Shown here: positions 25,815 through 34,143 of the stretch, in pieces | Numbering within the stretch: the stretch's first letter is position 1 | Layout of the letters: each line of letters begins with the position of its first letter | DNA from: Saprospiraceae bacterium | GTDB taxonomy: Bacteria; Bacteroidota; Bacteroidia; Chitinophagales; Saprospiraceae | NCBI GenBank assembly: GCA_027486765.1 | Contig: JAIXOO010000116.1 | Span: 1 to 40,751, forward strand | Direction of reading: 5' to 3' | Length of the DNA stretch: 40,751 bases | Notes under the pieces: model-generated | What the model was told of the DNA's origin: nothing | What the model saw: the letters and a program-made list of their open reading frames with translations, nothing else | Database searches by the model: none | Translations under genes and position numbers: made by a program

Positions 25815-26651
25815 TTATTTTAACAGAGAAATAGTTTTTGTTCGGCTACCGTCGCTGACCTGTACCCAATACTGCCCCTTAGGTAAGGCTTTGACGTTCA
25901 GATCTGTTTGTGAATTTTGGGTGGGATATTGCAGCTTTTTACTTTGTAAAATACGTCCCTGAACATCCAGCAAATTAACCCAGAGTTGCTCATTCTCCAT
26001 GCTGCCTTCAATTTCTACCCGGGCAAATTCAACGGCTGGATTGGGGTATACTTTGATTTGAGCGGCTAGAATTTTATTTGCGCTCAGGCCAGTTGAAGTG
26101 GCTTCACTGAGGCTAAGGGTAGCTTTTACGGCGTTGTCTCTACCTGTACCACCATCGCCATTGACTGCCATTCCTGACGCGTAAACCTTTAGATCACCTG
26201 CACCTGCCGCTGGAGCAGTCCAGGGTATTTGGAAAGTGTTGGAGGTAGCGCGACGGGATTGTTCGGCATATTGGCGGCCACCCAAGTTCACTACCCTTTG
26301 GCCTGCGGGTGCCGCGCCTAAGGTGCCTGCCTGGGCGTTTGACTTGGTATCCAGTACCGTAGCCTGATAGCCATAGCCCCCAGGAGTGCCTGCTCCGGCG
26401 ACAATGCTGACCTGCATGGTGTATCTTTTTCCCGGAACATAGGTAGTGACGGGGTTTGTACCGTCCAACATGGCAATCTCTACGGCGGGATTATAAGTAC
26501 CAGTACCGTGGCAGTCCCCACAATAGCTGTCACCCAGAGGCGAGCCGGAGCGATCTACGCCTTGATTGAAACCAGCACCAGAAGCATTGCCATTCAAAAC
26601 AATCCAAACTGCGGACAAGAGGGTACAGAAGAGAAGTACAGATTTTTTCAT
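25815..26651 (-). CDS. Exported CxxCH-motif protein with T9SS type A sorting domain
   Basis: 278 residues from ATG 26651, which starts a clean signal peptide (MKKSVLLFCTLLSAVWIVL). The mature N-terminus has SYCGDCHGTG, a c-type heme-binding CxxCH motif (Cys44, Cys47, His48). Next comes a beta-sandwich of the reeler/choice-of-anchor V type (about 70-185: PGKRYTMQVSIVAGAGTPGG, FQIPWTAPAAGAGDLKVYAS). The C-terminus (about 205-278) is a T9SS sorting domain with IKVYPNPAVE, LLDVQGR and LPKGQYWVQV. It is probably secreted and attached to the cell surface as a heme-bearing protein; electron transfer there is an inference. Confidence 0.88.
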   Translation of the reverse strand: MKKSVLLFCTLLSAVWIVLNGNASGAGFNQGVDRSGSPLGDSYCGDCHGTGTYNPAVEIAMLDGTNPVTTYVPGKRYTMQVSIVAGAGTPGGYGYQATVLDTKSNAQAGTLGAAPAGQRVVNLGGRQYAEQSRRATSNTFQIPWTAPAAGAGDLKVYASGMAVNGDGGTGRDNAVKATLSLSEATSTGLSANKILAAQIKVYPNPAVEFARVEIEGSMENEQLWVNLLDVQGRILQSKKLQYPTQNSQTDLNVKALPKGQYWVQVSDGSRTKTISLLK

Positions 26652-26775
26652 GAAGTTGACTTTAGTTGAAAGGCTCAAACTAGCTTTCAGACTACATTCA
26701 AACTTCAAAGTTTAAGCTTCGGTTCTATCAATACATCGCTTTTTTTGCAAAATGTTATTGGCGGACAAAACCCAG

Positions 26776-27327
26776 TTAAAAAAAGATGCCATCTTCGGGG
26801 TTTCTACCTTTTATACCTCGGAAATGATTCAGGAAGTGCTCAAAATCGACTTCTTTATTGCCAGTAGGGTAGTAAGGTTCGGTAAGGGTTACCGTTTTGG
26901 TTTCGTAGTCAATAATGGCTGAAATCAAAGGAACTTTGGCACCTAGCGCAATGTAGTAGAACCCGGTTTTGAACTCCGTTACCTTCTTGCGGGTGCCTTC
27001 AGGGGTGATGGCTACGATGAATTCCGATTTGGAATTAAAAATATCCACTACAGCATCCACAAAATTGTTGCTCTTGCTGCGATCAACTGGATACCCTCCC
27101 AATGCCCTAAAAATCCCACCAAAAGGTGGACGAAACAAAGAGGACTTGCCAATAAACTTGACATCAACGTGGCGAATGGTGCGGAGCAAGATCCCAAAAG
27201 GGAAATCCCAATTTGACGTATGAGGTCCTACCACAACAATGTACTTCTTGAGCTGACGGGGAAAATCTCCCGCCACTTTCCAGCCCCAAACTTTGAATAA
27301 AATAAAAGATGCAAGAGCAGCCCACAT
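26776..27327 (-). CDS. 1-acyl-sn-glycerol-3-phosphate acyltransferase family protein
   Basis: 183 residues, short form. The catalytic HX4D motif is HTSNWD in VVGPHTSNWDFPFG. The substrate-binding block GGYPVDRSKSNN and the ITPEGTRKKV motif follow, typical of PlsC-like acyltransferases. Only one weak hydrophobic segment (1-16) is present, so it is probably a peripheral membrane protein. The substrate could be lysophosphatidate or another acyl acceptor. A relic of the promoter repeat (27369-27411) lies about 45-85 bp upstream. Confidence 0.92.
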   Translation of the reverse strand: MWAALASFILFKVWGWKVAGDFPRQLKKYIVVVGPHTSNWDFPFGILLRTIRHVDVKFIGKSSLFRPPFGGIFRALGGYPVDRSKSNNFVDAVVDIFNSKSEFIVAITPEGTRKKVTEFKTGFYYIALGAKVPLISAIIDYETKTVTLTEPYYPTGNKEVDFEHFLNHFRGIKGRNPEDGIFF

Positions 27328-27368
27328 AAAATTTGTTTTTACGCATCAAGGTAATAGAAAAATCAAAT

Positions 27369-27411
27369 AAGTAGTGGGGCAAAAATGAGCACTCATTTTT
27401 TATCGGCCCTA
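27369..27411. repeat. Half copy of the palindromic promoter element, copy B
   Basis: AAGTAGTGGGGCAAAAATGA and the following CATTTTTTATCGGCC match the left arm of copy A. On the minus strand the -7 box is CATTTTTG (27387-27380) and the expected TTTG 20 nt upstream is lost. It points at the acyltransferase start 53 bp away. The second arm is missing. Confidence 0.7.
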
Positions 27412-27435
27412 ATTGTTACCTCCTCAAAGCTATGC

Positions 27436-28866
27436 CTAACATTCGGGCAGGGCTATGGCGATGTTGACAGCCAGGCCACCCAAACTGGTCTCTTTGTATT
27501 TGTGGTTCATGTCCTGCGAGGTTTCCCACATGGTTTTGATCACCGCATCCAGGGTTACCTTGGCTTTGCTGGGGTCACTTTCCATCGCAATTTTGGCCGC
27601 CATAATCGCTTTAACAGCGCCCATTGAGTTTCGTTCAATGCAAGGAACCTGTACCAGTCCACCCACTGGATCACAAGTGAGGCCCAGGTGGTGTTCCATG
27701 GCAATCTCCGCAGCCATCAACGCTTGGTCGGGGGTAGCCCCCAAACATTCGGCCAGTGCTGCGGCGGCCATCGCGCTGGACACCCCAATTTCAGCCTGGC
27801 AGCCGCCCATGGCCGCACTGATGGTTGAACCTTGTTTGAACAAGGCGCCAACCTGTCCAGCTACAAGCAAAAACCGCACAATGTCTTCATTCTTGGCCAA
27901 GGGTTTGGCAAAGCAGAGGTAGTACATCAATACCGAGGGAATGACCCCCGCCGCCCCGTTTGTCGGCGCTGTGACGATCCGGCCAAAATTGGCATTTTCT
28001 TCATTGACGGCCATGGCAAAACAGCCAATCCATTTGACTACTTCTGAAAAGCCGATGCGGCTGAACCGGATGCACTGCGTCCATTCCTGGGCCGAAGTAT
28101 ATTCACCGTCAGCGAGTAATTTTTGGTTGATGTTGAAGGCTCGGCGGGCAACATCCAGGCCACCGGGCAACATGCCTTCGGTATGACAACCCCGGTAAAT
28201 GGCGTCGAGCATGATCGACCAGATTTTCAGGAGTCGCTCGTCGATTTCGGCTTTACTCAGGAAGTTTTTTTCATTCTCATAAACGATGTCCGAAATCTTG
28301 CACTTGCGTTGTTTGCACCATTGCGCGAGGTCGGCACCACTGGTGATGACGTAAGGGACGTCATTTTCCTCGCGCAGGGGTGTATTTTCTTCGCCTTCTT
28401 TGACCACAAAACCACCACCGATCGAATAATAAGTGCTTTGGTGGATGCTCTCGCCCGTGGCATCAAGGGCATTCAATTGCATGCCGTTGGCGTGATAGGG
28501 CAGCATTTGGTAGCCGCGAAAGTGAATCGCATGCTCTGGATCAAAAGAGATAGGATGGGTTCCCGCCAGATAGAGTTGCTTGCGCTCTTGAATTTGTTCC
28601 GGGAGCGTTTTTACTTCCACGACGGGTACCGTCACGGGGTCTTTTCCACTCAGGCCCATCAGAATGGCAATATCGGTTCCGTGTCCCCTACCCGTTAGGG
28701 CCAGAGACCCATAGAGCAAAACCTCTAATTGTTGGGTTTTTTCAAGTAGAGATTGCTCCTTTAATTCTTTCACGAAGCGCTCTGCAGCCCGCCAAGGGCC
28801 CAAGGTATGGGAACTGGAAGGCCCCACGCCAATTTTGAGCATGTCAAATACACTGATGAATTCCAT
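27436..28866 (-). CDS. sdaA: L-serine ammonia-lyase, iron-sulfur type, single chain
   Basis: 476 residues. The beta domain at the N-terminus has SVFDMLKIGVGPSSSHTLGPW. The alpha domain at the C-terminus has NEENANFGRIVTAPTNGAAG, MGGCQAEIG and LTCDPVGGLVQVPCIERNSMG, whose cysteines bind the catalytic 4Fe-4S cluster. The single-chain form fuses what are two subunits in many Firmicutes. It deaminates serine to pyruvate and ammonia in the cytoplasm. A 33-bp-arm inverted repeat fills the upstream gap. Confidence 0.97.
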   Translation of the reverse strand: MEFISVFDMLKIGVGPSSSHTLGPWRAAERFVKELKEQSLLEKTQQLEVLLYGSLALTGRGHGTDIAILMGLSGKDPVTVPVVEVKTLPEQIQERKQLYLAGTHPISFDPEHAIHFRGYQMLPYHANGMQLNALDATGESIHQSTYYSIGGGFVVKEGEENTPLREENDVPYVITSGADLAQWCKQRKCKISDIVYENEKNFLSKAEIDERLLKIWSIMLDAIYRGCHTEGMLPGGLDVARRAFNINQKLLADGEYTSAQEWTQCIRFSRIGFSEVVKWIGCFAMAVNEENANFGRIVTAPTNGAAGVIPSVLMYYLCFAKPLAKNEDIVRFLLVAGQVGALFKQGSTISAAMGGCQAEIGVSSAMAAAALAECLGATPDQALMAAEIAMEHHLGLTCDPVGGLVQVPCIERNSMGAVKAIMAAKIAMESDPSKAKVTLDAVIKTMWETSQDMNHKYKETSLGGLAVNIAIALPEC

Positions 28867-28881
28867 TTGGTTAGGCGCTTG

Positions 28882-29043
28882 CGATTTCGGGTTTCGGATT
28901 TGGGATTTCGGTTGGTGCTTCGGGCCTTGTTTTTGTAAATAGGCTTGAAAATTTGGCTTTCTAAGCCTGAAAAGCTAAAAGTTGTTAGCAAAAAATCGAA
29001 CGTAATGCAACAACCGAAATCCCAAATCCGCCATCCGAAATCG
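28882..29043. repeat. ATTTCGG-type inverted repeat
   Basis: The left arm (28882-28914) has 7-bp units GATTTCGG, GTTTCGG, ATTTGGG, ATTTCGG. The right arm (29011-29043) is their complement (CCGAAAT, CCCAAAT, CCGCCAT, CCGAAAT). The arms are about 96 bp apart. The element ends 2 bp before the stop of the TPR gene and fills the gap to sdaA; no gene is seen in the spacer. Confidence 0.87.
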
Positions 29044-29045
29044 AA

Positions 29046-30317
29046 TTATCGGTTAAGGCTGACTTTCAATTTTTCAATGTAATCGTTCAAGGTAGCACTA
29101 AACATTGGAACCAAGGTAGTTGGGAGTCGGGTTTCTAGGGCGGCCATCAAAGCTTTGGCGTCATCGGTTTTTCCCAGCTCAATCAACTGAAAAATGGCGT
29201 TGGCATAGCCAATGCGGTAAAAATTGAGCTGGTTCACCAGGTCGGGGCTATTGTAGATGGCGGCTTGCTGTTGGGGTAAACTGCTGAGGTTGTAATTGCG
29301 GAGGTAATCTGTGGCACTTTTTTGGTTTTTGGTATCGCAGGGTTTGAGCTTTTGCACCAGTACCCCAAACTCAAGGTAATTGTCCAGGTACAATAAATCG
29401 TCTTTGGAAAAACCTACGGTAAAATAGACATCGTTGGCGAATTGGTTGCCGATGATGAGTTGTAAAAGCACGTATTCACTGCGCAATAAGAAGTCGCCAT
29501 TGATCAGTTCAGGGATGTCCCACTCAAAGGTTTTGTCGTTGCCACAGTCGCCACTACTGATTTTAGCAGAAACAGGCCCGGTTTTCCAGCTCATCAAATT
29601 GGGAATGGCATCGATGTTGATGCCTTCGCGCAAGACGGCATTGCTTGCACGGGCCGCCAGGTAGAGGCAGTACCAATCGGTATTGAGCAGGTTGACATCG
29701 ACAATTTGAATGTCTGGGCGCAGATTTTCCACCGTTTGCAGGTAAAACAGCGGGTAGGAGAAATTGTCACCCGAGGAAAACAGGATGGCGTCTTTGCTAC
29801 AGGAATTGAGCAAGTTGCGGCCTAATTCCAGGCTTGGCTCTAGATATGCGCCTTTACTTTTGCCTTGCCGGAAAGCCCAGCGGGCCGAGTCGGGCAGATT
29901 TTGGGCGAGGTAGCCCAAGGCGAGGCTTCCCCATACGGAGCCTAGTTTTGAATAGGGGTCAAGGGCCAGTTTTTCACCCTTGTAGCGCGGGGACAAGCGG
30001 ACACATTGCTCCAGGTGCTGGCTGATTTCGGCTATACTTTTGCGGTTGCTTGTGGCTACCCAGGTTGCTTCAGCTGCGTTGACCCGATCCAGGGCATTGG
30101 CCAGGTAGTAGTGGATTTCAGGGTTGTTGGGTTGGCTGAGCAGGGCTTGTTTGAGTTGCTGGGCAGTTTGTGCCATGTTCTGGGTGGCGTACTCTTTCTT
30201 GAATTCTGCTTTGGCGGAGGCCAGGAGGGTGGATGCGCTTTGGGCAAAAATGGCCGCGTCAGTGGCGAAACAGCACAGCACAATCAAGCTGATGTAGGAG
30301 AAAAATTTGGCTTTCAT
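29046..30317 (-). CDS. Exported TPR protein with a DUF2723-like segment
   Basis: 423 residues with a signal peptide (MKAKFFSYISLIVLCCF, cleavage near IFAQ). TPR-like helices with QPNNPEIHYYLANALDRV follow (about 30-170). A middle segment (about 182-220) reads DAILFSSGDNFSYPLFYLQ, then ENLRPDIQIVDVNLLNTDWY. It closely resembles the soluble part of DUF2723 membrane glycosyltransferase-like proteins, but no membrane helices are present. The C-terminus is helical. It is probably periplasmic. Function unknown; a stand-alone sugar- or ligand-sensing version of DUF2723 is a guess. Confidence 0.75.
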   Translation of the reverse strand: MKAKFFSYISLIVLCCFATDAAIFAQSASTLLASAKAEFKKEYATQNMAQTAQQLKQALLSQPNNPEIHYYLANALDRVNAAEATWVATSNRKSIAEISQHLEQCVRLSPRYKGEKLALDPYSKLGSVWGSLALGYLAQNLPDSARWAFRQGKSKGAYLEPSLELGRNLLNSCSKDAILFSSGDNFSYPLFYLQTVENLRPDIQIVDVNLLNTDWYCLYLAARASNAVLREGINIDAIPNLMSWKTGPVSAKISSGDCGNDKTFEWDIPELINGDFLLRSEYVLLQLIIGNQFANDVYFTVGFSKDDLLYLDNYLEFGVLVQKLKPCDTKNQKSATDYLRNYNLSSLPQQQAAIYNSPDLVNQLNFYRIGYANAIFQLIELGKTDDAKALMAALETRLPTTLVPMFSATLNDYIEKLKVSLNR

Positions 30318-30406
30318 CGGGTTGAAAATTTGTGTAAAGATGGTGGAATTTGGAGGGAAGTGGTAGTTTAAAGCTTAGGATTTTTTGGGCGGCTTCGCCG
30401 CTTGTG

Positions 30407-30513
30407 TTTTTTCACCACCTAAGAAACCTAAGACACCTAAGGGGCACTTAAGAGATAACGATTTTTCCCTTAGGTGATTCTTAGGTGCCTTAGGTTTCTT
30501 AGGTGGTGAAAAA
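30407..30513. repeat. CCTAAG-type inverted repeat
   Basis: The left arm (30407-30442) carries CACCTAAG, AAACCTAAG, ACACCTAAG. The right arm (30468-30513) carries CTTAGGTGATT, CTTAGGTGC, CTTAGGTTT, CTTAGGTGG, a 9-bp period. A short GCGGC/GCCGC hairpin lies at 30390-30402. The element ends 6 bp from the GxxExxY stop. Confidence 0.88.
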
Positions 30514-30518
30514 ATAAA

Positions 30519-30926
30519 TCACTTAAGTTCCCGATAATAATCGTTCACAAAGGACTTCTTTCCATTTTTTACAATGCTTGTGGAATTGAAATTAACGAGT
30601 AGGCCTTTCGGTATTTTCAACAACTTCATATAGGTTAACACCTGAGCATCGTGAACGGGTAATATTGCTTCAACGGACTTGAGTTCAATAATGATACAAT
30701 CTTCGACAACAAAATCGGGCCTTAACTCTGCATCAAGCGTCATTCCTCCGTAAGTAATGGGAATAGTTAGTTGGGATACATAGTTTACTTTCCGCAAATC
30801 TAGTTCGTGAGCCAGGCATTTGTGGTAAACACTTTCTAAAAGACCTGGACCTAATGCTTTATGAACATTGATAAATGCTCCAGTCAAAGTATATTCTAAA
30901 TCACAGATGAATTGCTTCGTCAGCAT
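30519..30926 (-). CDS. GxxExxY family protein
   Basis: 135 residues, full length for the family. The naming motif is GPGLLESVY (residues 26-34). The core LRPDFVVEDCIIIELKSVE has the D-ExK arrangement of a PD-(D/E)XK nuclease fold. The C-terminal LLKIPKGLLVNFNS is also characteristic. The family is common and scattered in Bacteroidota; its biological role is not established. It stands alone between two unrelated genes and has a lower G+C content than ComF, so horizontal spread is plausible. Confidence 0.92.
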   Translation of the reverse strand: MLTKQFICDLEYTLTGAFINVHKALGPGLLESVYHKCLAHELDLRKVNYVSQLTIPITYGGMTLDAELRPDFVVEDCIIIELKSVEAILPVHDAQVLTYMKLLKIPKGLLVNFNSTSIVKNGKKSFVNDYYRELK

Positions 30927-30972
30927 TGAATTTGATTTTGCTAAATTTTAAAATTTGATTCAACTTCGATCG

Positions 30973-31677
30973 TTACTGCCCCGCTATCGCCAGCGTAGCC
31001 ATACTCAACTTCAAGCCCGGCACCTCCAATAACTGTAAAGCCGCTGCTTCCAAGGTCGCCCCAGTCGTCAGCACATCATCCACCAATAAAATATGTTTCC
31101 CTTCCAGTTGCGCCGCTTTCCGTACCTGAAAAGCCGTACTGACATTGTCAAAGCGGCCCATCCGCGATTTTTTGGTTTGGGTACTGGTGTAGGCTACCCT
31201 GCGGAGGTATTGTTCCGCATAAGCTACCCCCATGCCCTGGGCCAGCCCCGCCGCAATACAAGCACTTTGATTGTAACCCCGCTGCCGTTGTCGCCGGGGA
31301 TGTAGAGGAATCGGGATGATCAAGTCTACTGATTCAAAAAGAGGAGCAGTGCGCAATTTTTCCCCAAACATGATCCCTAGTCGGATGCCCACTTCCTGAT
31401 TGCCGCCATATTTCAGCTGGTGCATCAGCGCCTGTACCCGTCCACTTTTGACAAAATGCAGCATGGCTGCACCCGTTTCCAAGGGTACTCGCCCCCAAAA
31501 ACGTTCGGTAAAAGCGTTGTCCATTTCCAGATGCTGGTCAGTGTAAGGCAATTCGCAATGGCATTGCAAACAAATCAGGCTCTCCCGAGGCAGGGCATTT
31601 TCTTCACAGGCAGGACAAAGGTGAGGGTAGAGCAGACCAATGAGGTCGTCGATCCATTCAAGAGCAGTACGAAACAT
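30973..31677 (-). CDS. ComF family phosphoribosyltransferase-like protein
   Basis: 234 residues from ATG 31677; the in-frame extension to 31752 is unlikely. The N-terminal four-cysteine zinc finger is CPACEE with CLQCHCELPY. It is followed by LIIPIPLHPRRQRQRGYNQ and the PRPP loop HILLVDDVLTTGATLEAAA. ComF proteins act in DNA uptake during natural competence in several bacteria. No other competence gene is nearby. Confidence 0.94.
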   Translation of the reverse strand: MFRTALEWIDDLIGLLYPHLCPACEENALPRESLICLQCHCELPYTDQHLEMDNAFTERFWGRVPLETGAAMLHFVKSGRVQALMHQLKYGGNQEVGIRLGIMFGEKLRTAPLFESVDLIIPIPLHPRRQRQRGYNQSACIAAGLAQGMGVAYAEQYLRRVAYTSTQTKKSRMGRFDNVSTAFQVRKAAQLEGKHILLVDDVLTTGATLEAAALQLLEVPGLKLSMATLAIAGQ

Positions 31678-31763
31678 GATGATGGCTTTCGCGGTGGAAG
31701 AATGTGGTTTTCGCGAAAGGAGGTGTAAATCTTGAATATGAAGGCAGGACAAAAATAGAATTT

Positions 31764-31810
31764 TTTATCAAAAAACAAAAAACGTCTGCCCCGAAAAACC
31801 GTGACAGACG
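31764..31810 (-). terminator. Intrinsic terminator downstream of the HtrA gene
   Basis: On the minus strand CGTCTG (31810-31805) and CAGACG (31788-31783) enclose a G/T-rich loop and are followed by TTTTTTGTTTTTTG (to about 31764). It is 94 bp after the protease stop. Confidence 0.7.
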
Positions 31811-31903
31811 CCTCAAAACAAAACGAAAAACCAACTTTAAACAAGTCTTTTGAAAGGATTAAACAGGATTCCGAGAGACTTGTTTAAATTGGCTTGTTAA
31901 ACT

Positions 31904-33043
31904 TTATTGATTCTTCTGCTCACGCAGCTTCACTGGCACTGTGATGGACTTGTTCTTGCGCAAGACCTTCAGACTTACGGTATCGCCTACTTTAGCGCGG
32001 CCCACTACTTCTTGTAGTTCAGGTACCGATTTTACTTCGCGTCCATCGATGCCAACGATGACATCATTGGCTTGTAGCCCTGCGTACTGAGCGGAACCAC
32101 CTTCTACCAGTTCCGTGATAACCACCCCTTGCGAAACATCGACCTGCAATTCTTTGGCAAAATCGCTGTCCAGTTCCTGAATGTTCACACCCAGATAAGG
32201 GCGCTTGTAATCGCCATAGCTGATGATGTCGTCGACCACCCGGCGCACCAGATTCACCGGAATGGCGAAGCTATAGCCCTGGAAGGAGCCCGTACGGGTA
32301 GCAATGGCGGTGTTGATGCCAATCAGTTTGCCTTGGGCATCTACGAGCGCGCCACCACTGTTGCCGGGGTTCACGGCAGCGTCGGTTTGAATGAAGGACT
32401 CGATGGCTGCCCCTTTGCCCAACAGGTCGATGTTGCGCCCCTTAGCGCTGATGATGCCTGCGGTGACAGTAGAAGTCAGCTCGAAAGGATTGCCTACGGC
32501 CAATACCCATTCGCCGATGCGTGCTTCATCGGAGTTGCCAACTTCGGTGGGTGTCAGCCCAGTGGCGTCAATTTTGATGACAGCCAGATCGGTTCTTTTG
32601 TCGGTACCCACCAGGGTCGCTTTGAATTTGCGGTTGTCGGAGAGGGTGACTTCCAATTCGCTGGCACCTTCCACCACGTGGTTGTTGGTGATGATGTAAC
32701 CGTTTTCGGAGTAAATGACCCCGGAACCGGAACCTTCCGCAGGCGCACCACCGCCGCGGCCACCGAATGGTGAAAAGAAAAAGAAATCGTCCTGGTTGGA
32801 GCGGGCAGTTCTGGCAATTTTAGCAGTAATGTTCACCACCGAGGGTGTCGATTTTTGAGCTGCCTGAACAAAATCGAAGGGCACTGCGCCAGACCAGGCA
32901 GGTGAGCTGACGGGCCGGGTGTACGATACGGCCTCGGTTTTAATGGTTTCGGCATCGTTTTCACGATTGAGAAAATGGCTGCCAGTCAGGGTGATTACTC
33001 CACCCAAGACTCCGGAGAATACTAAAGCAATCCACTGCTTCAT
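31904..33043 (-). CDS. HtrA/DegP-type trypsin-like serine protease with PDZ domain
   Basis: 379 residues. The N-terminal signal or anchor helix (3-21) is followed by a chymotrypsin-fold domain with His122 (TNNHVVEGA), Asp152 (KRTDLAVIKID) and Ser229 (NPGNSGGALVD). A short Gly-rich LA-loop (SPFGGRGGGAPAEG) precedes it, and one C-terminal PDZ (about 285-375, GVNIQELDSDFAKEL, GLQANDVIVGIDG) ends it. One PDZ makes it DegS-like in layout, but this form is the usual one in Bacteroidota. It acts in envelope protein quality control. A promoter-like TTTTG/TACTCTTTG pair lies upstream (about 33060-33095) with one extra base in the -7 box. Confidence 0.96.
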   Translation of the reverse strand: MKQWIALVFSGVLGGVITLTGSHFLNRENDAETIKTEAVSYTRPVSSPAWSGAVPFDFVQAAQKSTPSVVNITAKIARTARSNQDDFFFFSPFGGRGGGAPAEGSGSGVIYSENGYIITNNHVVEGASELEVTLSDNRKFKATLVGTDKRTDLAVIKIDATGLTPTEVGNSDEARIGEWVLAVGNPFELTSTVTAGIISAKGRNIDLLGKGAAIESFIQTDAAVNPGNSGGALVDAQGKLIGINTAIATRTGSFQGYSFAIPVNLVRRVVDDIISYGDYKRPYLGVNIQELDSDFAKELQVDVSQGVVITELVEGGSAQYAGLQANDVIVGIDGREVKSVPELQEVVGRAKVGDTVSLKVLRKNKSITVPVKLREQKNQ

Positions 33044-33241
33044 GGCTGTTAGGTTTTTTTTTCAAAGAGTATGTCAGAATCAATTAGGTTGCAAAATGGA
33101 CGAACGAGTTCCATCGTTCAAGTTACAGAGAAGTAACCACCGTGTAAAGGCATTGGTTAAGCTTTTTTTTTGCTTTAACCAGATTTTAACATCCTAAACC
33201 GCCAAAAAGGCGCTTATCTTTGATCGCGAAATTTTCATTTC
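33044..33241. other. Intergenic region upstream of the HtrA gene
   Basis: No gene is seen between the protease start and the palindromic element. The minus strand has TTTTG-N20-TACTCTTTG, close to the promoter consensus but with a 3-base spacer inside the -7 box. The segment also contains several A/T runs. Confidence 0.35.
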
Positions 33242-33365
33242 GGGGCGATAAAAAAATAAGTGTTTCATTTTGCCAAAGGATTAGATAAGTAAACGGTTCA
33301 TTTTAAGTTTCTTATCTAATCCTTTGGCTCAGAGAAAATGAAAACTTATTTTTGCCCCACTACTT
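33242..33365. repeat. Palindromic dispersed element, copy C
   Basis: Left arm 33242-33289 and right arm 33311-33358 share AAGTGTTTCATTTT/AAAATGAAAACTT and GCCAAAGGATTAGATAAG around a 21-nt loop. The loop is related to that of copy A read on the other strand. The outer end is GCCCCACTACTTAAG. It is the best preserved copy in the window. Confidence 0.88.
33323..33354 (+). promoter_or_regulatory. Promoter inside repeat copy C, toward the HD gene
   Basis: TTTG (33323-33326), 20 nt, TATTTTTG (33347-33354). Transcription would begin near 33361, about 55 nt before ATG 33417. The box, spacing and downstream GCCCCACTACT are the same as in copy A. The left arm lacks a complete -7 box. Confidence 0.75.
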
Positions 33366-33416
33366 AAGAATTTTTACCAAAAAAGCACCAACAAACTGGT
33401 AAGCATTCACAATGGG

Positions 33417-33998
33417 ATGGAAGGTAATAACCCAAACAAGATAGATTATCACGGGGAGCTGAAACCGGAAAATGAGTTGGAACTTGCCTTGCTTGAAGAT
33501 CCAGCATTTTTGGAGGGTTTGAATTGGGGCTTGCCAAGGTACGGGCATCCCGAGGGTGAGGTGTATCGCCACATCGCCGAGGTATTGGGCAACATTGATA
33601 AAATCAAATTGGATTCTGAATCGCGGCGCATCCTGCGCATCATTGCCTTTGCACACGATACCTTCAAACACGCCGAACACAAAGGCAGTCCCCGCGATTG
33701 GACGCGGCACCACAGCGTACTCGCCGCCCAATTCCTGGAAAAATACACCGACAATAAAATCATCCTCGACATCACCGAGCTACACGACGAAGCCTACTAC
33801 TCCTGGCGCATGGAATACCTGTACCACCAGTACGATGAAGGCCAGGCGCGCTTAAAAAGCTTGCTCAACCGCATTGGCGACAACATTCAGCTGTATTACC
33901 TTTTCTTCAAGTGTGATACCCGCACGGGGGATAAAACCCAGGCACCGGTGAAGTGGTTTGAGCAGACGATACGGAATATTGAGGTGGTGGAGTTTTGA
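33417..33998 (+). CDS. HD-domain protein (probable metal-dependent phosphohydrolase)
   Basis: 193 residues. An HD-type pattern is visible: His in YGHPEGEVYRHI, HD in IIAFAHDTFKH, further histidines in TRHHSVLAAQFL, and Asp in LNRIGDNIQLYY. These give the H-HD-D ligand set of HD hydrolases. The substrate is unknown. It is preceded by the promoter-bearing repeat and followed after 145 bp by Uma2. It has no signal peptide, so it is cytoplasmic. Confidence 0.8.
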   Translation: MEGNNPNKIDYHGELKPENELELALLEDPAFLEGLNWGLPRYGHPEGEVYRHIAEVLGNIDKIKLDSESRRILRIIAFAHDTFKHAEHKGSPRDWTRHHSVLAAQFLEKYTDNKIILDITELHDEAYYSWRMEYLYHQYDEGQARLKSLLNRIGDNIQLYYLFFKCDTRTGDKTQAPVKWFEQTIRNIEVVEF

Positions 33999-34143
33999 GT
34001 AATAAAGTTGAATGAATTACCTTTTTTGATTTGGCACAGTCGCTTCCTTCGGCGTCCACACGCAACCAACTAAATGGGAATTCATCAAAACCCTTGCGCA
34101 GCCCTTGCAAAACCCTTACCTTGTTGAGCACAAAACTATACGC

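Noticed and set aside
32129-32773. A 214-residue open frame opposite the HtrA gene
   Set aside because: Antisense to the catalytic domain with His, Asp and Ser motifs; a shadow.
33360-33731. A 123-residue open frame on the minus strand opposite the HD gene
   Set aside because: It lies antisense to a well-supported HD protein and has no family motif or signal; codon-level features favour the plus strand.
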